A DNA stretch of 64,000 bases from Pseudooceanicola batsensis HTCC2597 (GCF_000152725.1 NZ_CH724131.1:2329167-2393166), one strand, 5' to 3'. Positions 29,282 to 37,983 are shown, numbered from the stretch's first letter. Notes: generated by a model from the sequence alone, not told the origin. A program made the numbers and translations.

Positions 29282-30187
29282 CTAGAACCGCGCGCCCCTG
29301 GCGACCGGCCGCCCGCGCAGGAATTCCTGCGCATCCTGCGCCCCCTTGCCCGCCCGCTGCAAGCGCAGAAGCTGCACCGCGCCCTCTCCGCAGGCCACGG
29401 TCAATTCGTCATCCAGCACCTCGCCGGGGTCGCCCGACCCTCGGCCCGGTCGCGAGCGGAGAATCTTGAGCCGCTCCCCCTCGAGTTCGCTCCAGGCCCC
29501 GGGAAACGGCGACAATCCCCGGATCTGCCGGTCCGTTTCGGTGGCCGGCCGGGTCCAGTCGATCCGCGCCTCCGCCTTGTCGATCTTGTCGGCATAGGTC
29601 ACGCCCTCTTCGGGTTGAGGCTGCGGCGTCAGGTTGTCCAGCCGGTCGAGCGCGGTCACGATAAGCCGCGCGCCGAGCGCCGAAAGCCGGTCGTGAAGTT
29701 CCCCGGTCGTCTCCTCGGGCCCGATCGGGAGCGCCTCGCGCAGCAGCACCGGCCCGGTATCCAGCCCGGCCTCCATCTGCATGATGCAGACGCCCGTTTC
29801 CGCGTCGCCGGCCATGATCGCCCGGTGGATCGGCGCCGCCCCGCGCCAGCGCGGCAGAAGCGAGGCATGAATGTTCACGCAGCCGTGCCGGGGCGCGTCG
29901 AGGATCGCCTGCGGCAGGATGAGCCCGTAGGCCACCACCACCGCCACGTCCGCCTCGAGCGCGGCGAAATCCGCCTGCGCCTCGGCCCCCTTCAACGACA
30001 CCGGATGCCGCACGTCGAGCCCCATCTCCAGCGCCCGCGCATGCACCGGCGTCGGCCGGTCCCTCTTGCCGCGCCCCGCTGGCCGCGGCGGCTGGCAGTA
30101 GACCCGCACGATCTCGTGCCCCGCCGCCACCAGCGCCTCGAGCACCGGTACCGAGAACTCCGGCGTTCCCATGAAGATCACGCGCAT
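29282..30187 (-). CDS. fmt: Methionyl-tRNA formyltransferase
   Basis: A 301-aa enzyme that formylates initiator Met-tRNA with 10-formyl-THF. The catalytic Asn105, His107 and Asp143 are in [16 protein letters not shown] and GLDTGP. The C-terminal OB-like tRNA-binding domain is present. It lies downstream of two deformylase genes, the common def-fmt arrangement. Confidence 0.95.
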   Translation of the reverse strand: MRVIFMGTPEFSVPVLEALVAAGHEIVRVYCQPPRPAGRGKRDRPTPVHARALEMGLDVRHPVSLKGAEAQADFAALEADVAVVVAYGLILPQAILDAPRHGCVNIHASLLPRWRGAAPIHRAIMAGDAETGVCIMQMEAGLDTGPVLLREALPIGPEETTGELHDRLSALGARLIVTALDRLDNLTPQPQPEEGVTYADKIDKAEARIDWTRPATETDRQIRGLSPFPGAWSELEGERLKILRSRPGRGSGDPGEVLDDELTVACGEGAVQLLRLQRAGKGAQDAQEFLRGRPVARGARF

Positions 30188-30266
30188 CCCGCCCCACCTT
30201 TCATCCTAGACCCTGTTACCCCGGAACGCCCGCGGACCTGCCCGCTCACCTGCTCAAACCCGCCCC

Positions 30267-30764
30267 TCACGGCCCGGCCTTGCGCGCCCGGCGCAGCAGC
30301 ATGTCGCGCTTCACCTTGCTCAGCCGGTCGAAATACATCCGCCCCGCGAGGTGGTCGATCTGGTGCTGCACCGAGGTCGCCCAGAGGCCGACGAAGTCCC
30401 GCTCCTCCACCGCGCCCTCGGCGTTTAGGAACCGCACCGTGACCGCCCGGGGCCGCGTGATCCTGGCCGAGACGCCCGGAAGGCAGGGCGAGGCCTCTTC
30501 GTGATCCCGCGGTTCCACGCTGGCGTGCAGCACCTCGGGATTGGCCATCCGCACCGCCTGCCCCCGCTCGCCCGAGGCATCCACGACGGCAAGACGCTGC
30601 ATCACCCCGATCTGGACCGCCGCAAGCCCCACGCCGGGCATCGCCTCCATCGTGTCGATCATGTCGGCCCAGGTCGCACGCACGGCATCCGTCACATCCA
30701 CGACATCCGCGGCGGCGGCCCGCAGCCGCCGATCGGGCCAGCGCAGGATCGGCCGCACCGCCAC
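30267..30764 (-). CDS. Peptide deformylase-like protein lacking the catalytic glutamate
   Basis: A 165-aa deformylase homologue. Motif 1 is normal (GVGLAAVQIG, 44-53). Motif 2, normally EGCLS, reads SPCLPG and keeps Cys94. Motif 3, normally HEXDH, reads HQIDH (134-138), so the general acid/base glutamate is glutamine. The metal ligands (Cys94, His134, His138) are intact, but ordinary deformylase activity should be strongly reduced. Such Def-like paralogues occur in other alphaproteobacteria. It is four bases downstream of a complete def and upstream of fmt. A regulatory, binding or altered catalytic role is possible. It is not a pseudogene by frame. Confidence 0.88.
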   Translation of the reverse strand: MAVRPILRWPDRRLRAAAADVVDVTDAVRATWADMIDTMEAMPGVGLAAVQIGVMQRLAVVDASGERGQAVRMANPEVLHASVEPRDHEEASPCLPGVSARITRPRAVTVRFLNAEGAVEERDFVGLWATSVQHQIDHLAGRMYFDRLSKVKRDMLLRRARKAGP

Positions 30765-30768
30765 GCGC

Positions 30769-31287
30769 TCAGGCCCTCGCCCGCTCGCGTTTCAGCTTCT
30801 GCATCTTGCGCGTGATCATCTGCCGCTTGATGGGGCTGATGTAGTCGATGAAGAGCTTGCCGTTCAGGTGGTCGATCTCGTGCTGGACGCAGGTCGCCCA
30901 GAGCCCGTCGAAACTTTCCTCCTGCAGGACCCCGTCGCGATCCAGCCATTCCACCGTCACCTCGGCGGGCCGCTCCACTTCGGCATACTGATCGGGAATC
31001 GACAGGCATCCCTCTTCGTACACCGACTTTTCGTCGGACGAGGCGACAACCCGCGGATTGAACATCACCAGGGGTCGGGGGGGAAGCGTCTCCTCTTTCA
31101 CGCAATCGAGAACGATCAGACGTGCCATCAGACCGATCTGCGGACCGGCCAGCCCGATGCCCGGCGCGTCGTACATGGTCTCCAGCATGTCGTCCGCCGT
31201 CGTCCGCAGTTCGTCGGTGATATCTGCGACCGGCTCGGCGACCTTCTTCAGGCGCGGATCCGGGTGGATGAGTATGGGTCTGATCAT
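30769..31287 (-). CDS. def: Peptide deformylase
   Basis: A 172-aa metalloenzyme that removes the N-formyl group from nascent proteins. All three motifs are intact: GIGLAGPQIG (43-52), EEGCLSIP with Cys94, and QHEIDH with His136, Glu137 and His140. It is the first gene of def-def-like-fmt on the minus strand and is divergent from the PatB-like aminotransferase. This is the copy expected to carry the essential function. Confidence 0.95.
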   Translation of the reverse strand: MIRPILIHPDPRLKKVAEPVADITDELRTTADDMLETMYDAPGIGLAGPQIGLMARLIVLDCVKEETLPPRPLVMFNPRVVASSDEKSVYEEGCLSIPDQYAEVERPAEVTVEWLDRDGVLQEESFDGLWATCVQHEIDHLNGKLFIDYISPIKRQMITRKMQKLKRERARA

Positions 31288-31426
31288 GCGCCTGATTTAA
31301 GCGAAGCCTTTGCGTGGCGCAATCTCCTGCCGGGCTGTCAATTTTTGCACAATCGGCCATGGCCTGCTCCGGCTTGCTCTTCGCCGCTCAATCGCTAGCC
31401 TCGCGCGCAGCAATCAAGGACCGACC

Positions 31427-32605
31427 ATGACGACCCCTGACTTCGACCAGATCATCGAGCGCCGCGGCACCCACTCCGCCAAATGGGACAAGATGGAGGC
31501 GTTCTGCGGCGTTTCCTCCGACGACGGCATCCCCATGTGGGTGGCGGACATGGACTTCCGCCCGCCGCAGGCCGTCACGGACAGCGTGCGGCATTACGTC
31601 GATCACGGGGTCTTCGGGTATTTCGGCGACGACACCGCCTATCTCGACGCGATCACCTGGTGGATGAAGACACGCCACGGCTGGGAGGTCGATCCCGGTC
31701 ACATCTTCTCGACCCACGGTCTCGTCAACGGCACGGGCCTCTGTATCGAAGCCTTCACGGAACCGGGCGACGGCGTGGTGATGTTCACCCCGATCTACCA
31801 TGCCTTCTTCCGCGTGATCCGCGCGGCGGGCCGCGAGATCGTGGAATGCCCGATGTCGCGCGACGGCGCGAAGTACACGCTCGATTTCGACGCCTACGAC
31901 GGGATGATGACCGGAAACGAGAAGATCCTCGTTCTCTGCTCGCCGCACAATCCCGGCGGACGCGTATGGACGCGCGAGGAACTGACCGGCGTGATCGACT
32001 TTGCCCGTCGACACGACCTGATCGTCGTCTCGGACGAGATCCATCATGACCTCGTGCTGCCCGGAGAACGGCACATCCCGATGTCCCTCATTCCCGGCGC
32101 CGCGGAACGGCTCGTCATGATGAGTGCGGCGACCAAGACCTTCAACCTCGCCGGCATGCACACCGGGAACGTGATCATCTCCGATCCCGACTTGCGCCGC
32201 CGCTTCGAGACGCGGATGAGCGCGCTCGGAATATCTCCGAACGCCTTCGGCAAGCACATGGTCGCCGCCGCCTATTCGCCGGAGGGCGCGGCCTGGGTCG
32301 ATGCGCTGATGGAGTACATCGACGGCAATCGCCGCATCTTCGACGAAGGCATGGCCGCCATTCCGGGGCTAAAGTCGATGCCGCTCGAAGGCACCTACCT
32401 CGCCTGGGTGGACTTTGCGGATACCGGCATGACCGGAACCGAAGTGCAGCGCCGGATCCTCGAGGATGCGCGCATTGCCGTGAACCAGGGCGAGACTTTC
32501 GGGGCGGGCGGCGAGACGTTCCAGCGCTTCAACCTCGCGACTCAGCGCGCCCGCGTCGTCGAGGCGGTGGACCGCATGCAGAAGGCTTTCGCCGACCTGC
32601 AGTAG
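31427..32605 (+). CDS. patB: PLP-dependent C-S lyase, MalY/PatB family
   Basis: A 392-aa fold-type I PLP enzyme. The PLP lysine is Lys237 in SAATKTFNLAGMHTG, and the CSPHNPGGRVW motif (171-181) holds the phosphate-binding region. Features such as PMWVADMDFRPP (36-47) mark the MalY/PatB cystathionine beta-lyase group rather than classical aminotransferases. It cleaves cystathionine or cysteine conjugates to thiol, pyruvate and ammonia. The ATG at 31427 has AAGGA seven bases upstream; the frame is open earlier but without similarity. Confidence 0.88.
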   Translation: MTTPDFDQIIERRGTHSAKWDKMEAFCGVSSDDGIPMWVADMDFRPPQAVTDSVRHYVDHGVFGYFGDDTAYLDAITWWMKTRHGWEVDPGHIFSTHGLVNGTGLCIEAFTEPGDGVVMFTPIYHAFFRVIRAAGREIVECPMSRDGAKYTLDFDAYDGMMTGNEKILVLCSPHNPGGRVWTREELTGVIDFARRHDLIVVSDEIHHDLVLPGERHIPMSLIPGAAERLVMMSAATKTFNLAGMHTGNVIISDPDLRRRFETRMSALGISPNAFGKHMVAAAYSPEGAAWVDALMEYIDGNRRIFDEGMAAIPGLKSMPLEGTYLAWVDFADTGMTGTEVQRRILEDARIAVNQGETFGAGGETFQRFNLATQRARVVEAVDRMQKAFADLQ

Positions 32606-32606
32606 G

Positions 32607-33470
32607 TCAACCCAGCAGCACCGCGACCACCCCGCCCACCGAGGCGAGGCTGCCGGCGATGCCCCGGCCGCCCATGCTCCGGTCGCCATGAACGACGCGG
32701 TTCAGCCCGATCGTGATCAGCGGATAGATCGCCACGATAGGCGAGACCTGCGCCACCTCGCCCAGCCCGAGCGCCGCGTAGAGCATCACCAGCGCGGTCC
32801 CGTTGCATAATCCGATGACCATGAACCACCCGATTCCGGCCCGCGCGCCGGGCGGCGTGCGCTGGCCCATGGTCAGCCGTGCCGCCCAGACCACCAGGGA
32901 TGAAACGAGATACCCGATCAGCGCGGCGGCGAAGGCCGAAGGCCAGATCAGCAGCCCCAGCTTGACCACAGGTTGAACCGCCCCCCGCAGGAACGCGCCC
33001 GTCAACGGCAGCGCGAGCACCGACAGCCGCGCGCCCGGTAGGCTTCTGGACCTGTCCAGCGCCAGCATGACAAGCCCCGCGCAGACGGCGACCATCCCGA
33101 GCCACTGCATCGGCGACGGCGTTTCGCCGAGGAGGACGATGGCCAGCCCGATGGCGAAGATCGGCGAGAGGTTCCCCAGCCCGCCCGTCAGGTTGGGACC
33201 GAGCGCCCGGTTGGAGACGAAATTCAACAGGGAGACAGCCGCCGGATACACCAGCCCCGCCGCGGCGAAAATCGCCACTGCCGTGGTATCGAGCGAACCG
33301 AAATCAACCGTAACGGGAGCGATCAGAACGAACAGCAGGAACGAGGTCGGCACGCTGAACGATGCTCCGACCAGCGGCGACAGCGTGCGCAGCCCGAATG
33401 TCGTCAGAACAAGCCCGAGGGCCAGAAACACCGCCGCCCCGAGGGAAAGCGCCAGAATCCAGATGTCCAA
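32607..33470 (-). CDS. EamA/DMT family transporter
   Basis: A ten-helix drug/metabolite transporter of about 287 residues. Two EamA halves are visible: LALSLGAAVFLALGLVLTTFG opens the first and RGAVQPVVKLGLLIWPSAF the second, with the conserved LGEVAQVSPIVAIYPLITI near the end. I use the TTG at 33470, with AAGGG just upstream; a GTG at 33488 would add six residues but lacks a binding site. The substrate is unknown. It converges on the patB gene with a one-base gap. Confidence 0.85.
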   Translation of the reverse strand: MDIWILALSLGAAVFLALGLVLTTFGLRTLSPLVGASFSVPTSFLLFVLIAPVTVDFGSLDTTAVAIFAAAGLVYPAAVSLLNFVSNRALGPNLTGGLGNLSPIFAIGLAIVLLGETPSPMQWLGMVAVCAGLVMLALDRSRSLPGARLSVLALPLTGAFLRGAVQPVVKLGLLIWPSAFAAALIGYLVSSLVVWAARLTMGQRTPPGARAGIGWFMVIGLCNGTALVMLYAALGLGEVAQVSPIVAIYPLITIGLNRVVHGDRSMGGRGIAGSLASVGGVVAVLLG

Positions 33471-33543
33471 TGTCCCTTCCCGTCCCACCCAAGGCCGCGG
33501 TCAAGCTGTTCCATGAACAGCGCCGGAACGGAAGGCGGATCAG

Positions 33544-33573
33544 AAAAAAGAGACCCGGGCACTAGGGCCCGGG
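33544..33573 (-). terminator. Rho-independent terminator downstream of the CenR-type regulator gene
   Basis: On the minus strand CCCGGGC-CCTAGT-GCCCGGG forms a seven-pair stem with a six-base loop, followed by TCTCTTTTTT. This is a textbook intrinsic terminator. It lies about 140 bases beyond the cenR stop, so the 3' untranslated part is long, or an independent small RNA ends here. Confidence 0.85.
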
Positions 33574-33714
33574 CAAGTCCAACAGGGAGGTACATATCAA
33601 ACCCGGATATGCGCGGTGTGGTTCCATGGGGAACCTAAATGCATGTTACCATCATTTATATGCCAAGAGTAAGGCTGGAATTCCTTACCTCGATTCTCCG
33701 TAAAGTTGTGGCAA
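33574..33714 (-). ncRNA. Candidate 3'-UTR or small RNA upstream of the terminator
   Basis: The 141 bases between the cenR stop and the terminator contain no convincing gene and are much more AT-rich than the surroundings. On the minus strand they include a TATAAA box (33660-33655) and, close to the terminator, GTACCTCCCTG, a C/U-rich sequence complementary to ribosome binding sites, as in cuckoo-type (CcsR) small RNAs of Rhodobacter. The combination suggests a small RNA made by processing of the cenR transcript or from its own promoter. This is inference. Confidence 0.35.
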
Positions 33715-34401
33715 TTATGCCACCAGCCGATAACCGCCGCTTTCCGTGACCAGAAGCCGGGCATTCGACGGATCGGGCTCGATTTTCTGACGCAGGCGGT
33801 AGATATGCGTCTCGAGCGTGTGCGTCGTGACGCCGGCGTTGTACCCCCAGACTTCATGCAGAAGAACATCCCGCGCAACCACGCCGTCGGAAGAACGGTA
33901 GAGGAACTTGAGGATGTTCGTCTCCTTCTCGGTCAGGCGGATCTTCTTCTCGTCCTCGGTGATGAGCAACTTCATGCTGGGGCGAAAGGTATACGGTCCC
34001 AGCTGGAACATCGCGTCCTCGCTCTGCTCGTGCTGACGAAGCTGTGCGCGGATGCGCGCCAGAAGCACGGGGAACTTGAACGGTTTGGCGACATAGTCGT
34101 TCGCCCCGGCATCCAGCCCCAGAATGGTGTCCGCGTCGCTGCTGTGGCCCGTCAGCATGATGACCGGGGCCTTCACCCCCTGCTTGCGCATCAGCCGGCA
34201 CAGTTCGCGCCCGTCCGTATCGGGCAGCCCGACGTCCAGGATAACCAGGTCGAACAGGCTTTCCTTGACCTTCTGCATCGCGTCGTTGCCGCTTCCCGCC
34301 TCGAGGACGTCGAAGTCTTCGGTCATCACCAGCTGTTCGCTCAGCGCCTCGCGCAGATCGTCGTCGTCGTCCACCAGTAGAATGCGTTTCAACTGTGCCA
34401 T
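33715..34401 (-). CDS. cenR: OmpR/PhoB-type response regulator, CenR-like
   Basis: A 228-aa two-component regulator. The receiver domain has the acidic DDDDD cluster (11-15), phosphoacceptor Asp56 in VILDVGLPDTDGRE and Lys106 in AKPFKF; the C-terminal winged helix ends EVWGYNAGVTTHTLETHIYRLRQK. The sequence, including DADTILGLDAGANDYV, matches what I recall of the alphaproteobacterial CenR regulator, essential for cell envelope and division functions in Caulobacter and Rhodobacter. AAGGAGGG precedes the ATG by six bases. No histidine kinase gene is adjacent. The symbol is from memory, not a search. Confidence 0.85.
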   Translation of the reverse strand: MAQLKRILLVDDDDDLREALSEQLVMTEDFDVLEAGSGNDAMQKVKESLFDLVILDVGLPDTDGRELCRLMRKQGVKAPVIMLTGHSSDADTILGLDAGANDYVAKPFKFPVLLARIRAQLRQHEQSEDAMFQLGPYTFRPSMKLLITEDEKKIRLTEKETNILKFLYRSSDGVVARDVLLHEVWGYNAGVTTHTLETHIYRLRQKIEPDPSNARLLVTESGGYRLVA

Positions 34402-34522
34402 GATCGGCCCTCCTTGGTTCAGCGGCATTATTGTGCCGTGGCGTTCACATGAGCGTGCGTGGCGCAGCCGACAAGAATTGCTACCGAGGTCTCACGCGGA
34501 CGTGTCCCCTCGGCGGGTAATG

Positions 34523-34552
34523 TTTCAACTTTGCAATCCGACAGGCTAAGTT
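34523..34552 (+). promoter_or_regulatory. Candidate promoter of ribA
   Basis: TTTCAA (34523-34528) and TAAGTT (34547-34552) are separated by 18 bases in the divergent space between cenR and ribA. The predicted start near 34559 leaves a short leader carrying the GGAGG before the ATG at 34577. I see no FMN riboswitch structure. Confidence 0.45.
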
Positions 34553-34576
34553 GCCTCCATGAACGAAGGAGGCCGT

Positions 34577-35653
34577 ATGTCGTTGATCCCCGATGCGAAC
34601 GAGCGTCTGTCCCGAGCCCGGGCCGATCTGCGGATCGGTCTGCCCGTCCTGCTGCGCGACGCCGACCGGCTGGTGCTGATTCTCGCGGTCGAAACCCTCT
34701 CCGCCGAGAGGCTTCAATCGCTGGCCGAGATCGAGGGGCAGCCGCATCTCGCCATCACCGCCCGCCGCGCCGAGACCCTCAAGGCGCGTCCCTACGACGG
34801 GGATCTCGCGCGGATCGTCCTGCCGCGGGATGCCGGCCTTACATGGCTCAACGCAGTGGCCGATCCTGCCGATGACCTGCGCCAGCCGATGAAGGGCCCT
34901 CTCGTCGCTCTGCGCGACGGCGAAGCGGATCTCGACCGGCTGTCCCTCCGAATTCTCAAATCCGCGCGTCTGCTGCCCGCCGCGCTGAACCTCGCGGTCG
35001 CCGAGGCGCCGCCGGGTTTGACGGAAATCGACGCGAGCGCGACGCGCGCCGTGCTCGATGCCGCAAGTCCGCTGCACCCGGTCATCGCGGCCCGCGTGCC
35101 CCTCGCCGCGGCCGAGAATGCCCGCCTGCACGTCTTTCGCCCAGAGGACGGGGGCGAGGAACATTACGCCATCGAGATCGGCCGCCCCCCGCGCGACAAA
35201 CCGGTTCTCGCGCGGCTTCATTCGGCCTGTTTCACGGGCGACCTGCTGGGATCGCTCAAATGCGACTGCGGACCGCAGCTTCGGGGTGCGCTCGCCCAGA
35301 TGGGCGCCGAGGGCAACGGAATCCTTCTATACCTGAACCAGGAAGGTCGCGGCATCGGGCTGGCCAACAAGATGCGCGCCTACTCCCTGCAGGACCAGGG
35401 TTTCGATACGGTCGAGGCCAACCACCGGCTCGGCTTCGAGGACGACGAGCGCGACTTCCGCCTCGGCGCGGCACTGCTCAAGGATCTGGGCTTCTCGGCG
35501 GTCCGCCTGCTGACCAACAATCCCAACAAGATCGCCATGATGGAGCGGGCCGGGATCGCCGTGCCCGAGCGCGTCCCGCTGAAGGTCGGAGAGAACCCGC
35601 ACAACGCCCATTACCTCGCCACCAAGGCGAAGAAGTCGGGCCATCTGCTGTGA
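34577..35653 (+). CDS. ribA: GTP cyclohydrolase II
   Basis: A 358-aa protein whose C-terminal half is GTP cyclohydrolase II, the first step of riboflavin synthesis. Zinc cysteines are Cys218, Cys229 and Cys231 ([19 protein letters not shown]), followed by [12 protein letters not shown] and the [14 protein letters not shown] segment. The N-terminal about 180 residues resemble the degenerate DHBP-synthase-like extension seen in Rhodobacterales RibA and do not carry an obvious complete RibB active site. The ATG at 34577 with GGAGG four bases upstream is preferred to the ATG at 34559. It overlaps the following transpeptidase gene. Confidence 0.9.
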   Translation: MSLIPDANERLSRARADLRIGLPVLLRDADRLVLILAVETLSAERLQSLAEIEGQPHLAITARRAETLKARPYDGDLARIVLPRDAGLTWLNAVADPADDLRQPMKGPLVALRDGEADLDRLSLRILKSARLLPAALNLAVAEAPPGLTEIDASATRAVLDAASPLHPVIAARVPLAAAENARLHVFRPEDGGEEHYAIEIGRPPRDKPVLARLHSACFTGDLLGSLKCDCGPQLRGALAQMGAEGNGILLYLNQEGRGIGLANKMRAYSLQDQGFDTVEANHRLGFEDDERDFRLGAALLKDLGFSAVRLLTNNPNKIAMMERAGIAVPERVPLKVGENPHNAHYLATKAKKSGHLL

Positions 35654-36132
35654 TCTTCCGCTGGACGCCGGCGGGACTGAACGTCGGCCGCCACCTCCTG
35701 CCATGTACCCACGGCAGGAACGGGCTGACGGAGGAGAAACGCGAGGGCGACGGCGCGACGCCGCGCGGCCTGCACCGCATCGTCGGCTGTCTCTATCGCC
35801 CGGACCGCATCGCGCCGCCCGCGCCCTGGGCCGTGCCGCTCCTGCCGGGAATGCTCTGGTCCGACGACCCGGCGCATCGAGCCTACAACCGTCTCGTCGC
35901 CGCGCCGTACGAGGCCAGCCACGAACGTCTGCGGCGCGCCGATCCGCTGTACGACGTCGTTCTTCTGACGGACTGGAACTGGCCCGAGGCGGTCCCCGGC
36001 GCCGGGTCCGCCATCTTTCTGCATCAATGGCGGCGTCCCGGGTATCCGACAGAAGGGTGCCTCGCCTTCTCCCGCGCCCACATCCGGTGGCTGGCGGCAT
36101 GGGCGGAGCCGGGCACGCCGCTGCTTGTCTGA
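35650..36132 (+). CDS. L,D-transpeptidase (YkuD) family protein
   Basis: A 160-aa protein with the L,D-transpeptidase signature [17 protein letters not shown], giving His125 and the nucleophile Cys137, and a preceding [13 protein letters not shown] substrate-side motif. No signal peptide is visible, which is unusual for a cell-wall cross-linking enzyme; it resembles COG3786-type short proteins. It starts at a GTG overlapping the ribA stop (GTGA) and is thus coupled to ribA, although the two jobs seem unrelated. It may act on peptidoglycan stems or be a cytoplasmic peptidase; I cannot tell. Confidence 0.85.
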   Translation: MIFRWTPAGLNVGRHLLPCTHGRNGLTEEKREGDGATPRGLHRIVGCLYRPDRIAPPAPWAVPLLPGMLWSDDPAHRAYNRLVAAPYEASHERLRRADPLYDVVLLTDWNWPEAVPGAGSAIFLHQWRRPGYPTEGCLAFSRAHIRWLAAWAEPGTPLLV

Positions 36133-36162
36133 GGCGACGGCGGCACCCGGTTCAGCCTGGCG

Positions 36163-37119
36163 TCACGCTTCTCCGAAGGAACCCTTCACCGGCTGGATCG
36201 CCTTGGGCGTTCCCCGGTTGGCAAGGTAGTCCGGGCGCGGAGACTTGGCGGCGAACGGCTCGGCACTGGCGTTCGACACGGCGTTGTAGACGAAGAACGC
36301 GTTCGACCGCGGGTCCGGCGTGATATTGCCGTTCGAGCCGTGCAGCGTGTTGCATTCGAAGAAGATCACGGTGCCCGCCGGCCCTTCGACGTGGTCGATC
36401 CCGGCCTCGGCCGCCAGCCGCTTGAGCGTCTCTTGCGAGGGAACCCCGATCTCCTGCTTCTTCAGGCTCGATTCGTGGTTTGCGTCCGGCGTTTCGCCCT
36501 GGGTGCCGATGAAGGTCAGGTGCGATCCGGGGATCAGCATGAGAGGTCCGTTGAGCGCCGAATTGTCCGTCAGCAGCAGCGATGCCGACACCGCCCGCAT
36601 GCGCGGCATGCCATCCTCGGCGTGCCACGTCTCGAAATCGGAATGCCAGTAAAACTCCTTGCCGGTGAAACCGGGTTTGTAGTTCAGGCGGCTCTGGTGA
36701 ATATAGACATCGTCGCCGAGGAGAAACCGCGCCAGTCCGGCCATGCGTTCGTCGCGCGCCACGCGGTCGAACAGATCGGAATGCTCCTCGAGGCGGAAGA
36801 TCGTGCGCACGGCCTCTGATTCGGGCTCGGTGATCAGGTCTTCGGCGCGGATGCGCTGCCCCTGCTCGCGCAGCTTGCGGCTGGTTTCGATCATCACGCC
36901 GACCTCATCCTTCGAAAAGAGATCGCGGCGCACGAGATAGCCCTTCTCGGCGTAATGCTCGGCCTCGGACTTGGTGATCGGGGCGCTTTCATCCCAGTCG
37001 GACCACAGGACCGGGTCCTTCCGCAGAGTCATCATTTCGCCGTCGGCAAGCCGGGTCGGATAGAGATCTTCGGCCGTCTGTCGCTCAGCCTCCACGGCGT
37101 TCTTGCTCTGAACGTTCAT
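36163..37119 (-). CDS. ectD: Ectoine hydroxylase
   Basis: A 318-aa Fe(II)/2-oxoglutarate dioxygenase of the PhyH family that converts ectoine to 5-hydroxyectoine. The iron ligands are His159 and Asp161 (WHSDFETWHAEDGMP) and His260 (NTLHGSNGN). The HSDFETWH and FECNTLHGSN motifs are EctD signatures. The ATG at 37119 has GGAG eight bases upstream. No ectA, ectB or ectC gene is in the window, so this copy is not in an ectoine operon. It faces the transpeptidase gene and lies beside yggS. Confidence 0.9.
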   Translation of the reverse strand: MNVQSKNAVEAERQTAEDLYPTRLADGEMMTLRKDPVLWSDWDESAPITKSEAEHYAEKGYLVRRDLFSKDEVGVMIETSRKLREQGQRIRAEDLITEPESEAVRTIFRLEEHSDLFDRVARDERMAGLARFLLGDDVYIHQSRLNYKPGFTGKEFYWHSDFETWHAEDGMPRMRAVSASLLLTDNSALNGPLMLIPGSHLTFIGTQGETPDANHESSLKKQEIGVPSQETLKRLAAEAGIDHVEGPAGTVIFFECNTLHGSNGNITPDPRSNAFFVYNAVSNASAEPFAAKSPRPDYLANRGTPKAIQPVKGSFGEA

Positions 37120-37237
37120 TACTCGCTCCTTCGATATACATGGTTTTACTCCACCACTTGGGCGGATCGTCGTCACAACACGGCGGCCGGAAAAAATGTT
37201 CCAGAAAGAGGAGTGACAGCGCTAACGGAAGCCGGGG

Positions 37238-37891
37238 TCAGGCGGTCGCGCGGGCCCCGAAAATCGCGGAACCGACGCGCACATGCGTGGCACCGAGCGC
37301 GATGGCCTGTTCGAAGTCGCCGCTCATGCCCATCGACAGCCCCTCCAGCCCGTTCCGAGCGGCCAGCTTGGCCAGCAGCGCGAAGTGCAGCGACGGCGCC
37401 TCCTCGACCGGAGGAATGCACATCAGGCCCCTGAGCGGCAGACCGAGAGCGCGCACCTCCGAGACGAAGCCATCCGTCTCGTCCGGCAGGACCCCGGCCT
37501 TCTGCGGCTCTTCTCCGGTGTTCACCTGAATGAAGAGATCGGGGCAGGACCCGATGTCGTCCGCCAGCCGGGCGATCGTCCGGGCCAGCTTGGGGCGATC
37601 CACCGAATGGATGGACTGCGCCAGTTCCATCGCCTGACGGGCCTTGTTCGTCTGAAGGGGTCCGATGATATGCAGATCGACATCGCCAAAGGCGTCACGG
37701 AAGGCCGGCCACTTGCCGGCTGCCTCTTGCACGCGATTCTCGCCGAAGGTCCTGTGCCCGTCCTCCAGCACCGACCGCACGTTCTCGTCGGGCTGCATCT
37801 TCGAGACGGCGATCAGGGTGACGTCCGACGGCGCGCGTCCGGCGCCCTCGGCGGCCTTCGCAATGCGGGAGGTGATCTCGGTCAACGACAT
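37238..37891 (-). CDS. yggS: YggS family pyridoxal phosphate-binding protein
   Basis: A 217-aa PLP homeostasis protein. The PLP lysine is Lys31 in LIAVSKMQP. FGENRVQEAAGKW, HIIGPLQTNKA and the LSMGMSGDFEQAIALGATHVRVGSAIFG C-terminus are all present. It carries no known enzymatic activity but buffers PLP in the cytoplasm. I use the ATG at 37891, although no strong Shine-Dalgarno is seen. It follows the porin gene after a strong terminator. Confidence 0.92.
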   Translation of the reverse strand: MSLTEITSRIAKAAEGAGRAPSDVTLIAVSKMQPDENVRSVLEDGHRTFGENRVQEAAGKWPAFRDAFGDVDLHIIGPLQTNKARQAMELAQSIHSVDRPKLARTIARLADDIGSCPDLFIQVNTGEEPQKAGVLPDETDGFVSEVRALGLPLRGLMCIPPVEEAPSLHFALLAKLAARNGLEGLSMGMSGDFEQAIALGATHVRVGSAIFGARATA

Positions 37892-37935
37892 GGGCCAGAG
37901 ATGCCACTTCGCCGTGCCGTCGTCCAGAAACGAAA

Positions 37936-37959
37936 TGAGCGGGCCCGAAGGCCCGCTCA
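37936..37959 (-). terminator. Strong UUCG-tetraloop terminator of the porin gene
   Basis: A perfect ten-pair stem TGAGCGGGCC / GGCCCGCTCA encloses TTCG when read on the minus strand. CC-UUCG-GG is an exceptionally stable loop. It is followed by TTTCGTTTC. It lies 25 bases beyond the porin stop, and would separate the highly expressed porin from yggS. Confidence 0.85.
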
Positions 37960-37983
37960 CTCTAACACTCTCGGGTGAGAGAA

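Noticed and set aside
33597-33878. A 93-codon frame overlapping the end of the cenR-type gene
   Set aside because: It overlaps the well-supported regulator, has no family features, and its lower part is better read as untranslated RNA.
37120-37237. GGAAC-N17-TGTT upstream of ectD as an EcfG stress promoter
   Set aside because: The -10 match is incomplete and most Rhodobacterales lack EcfG, so the similarity is too weak to report.
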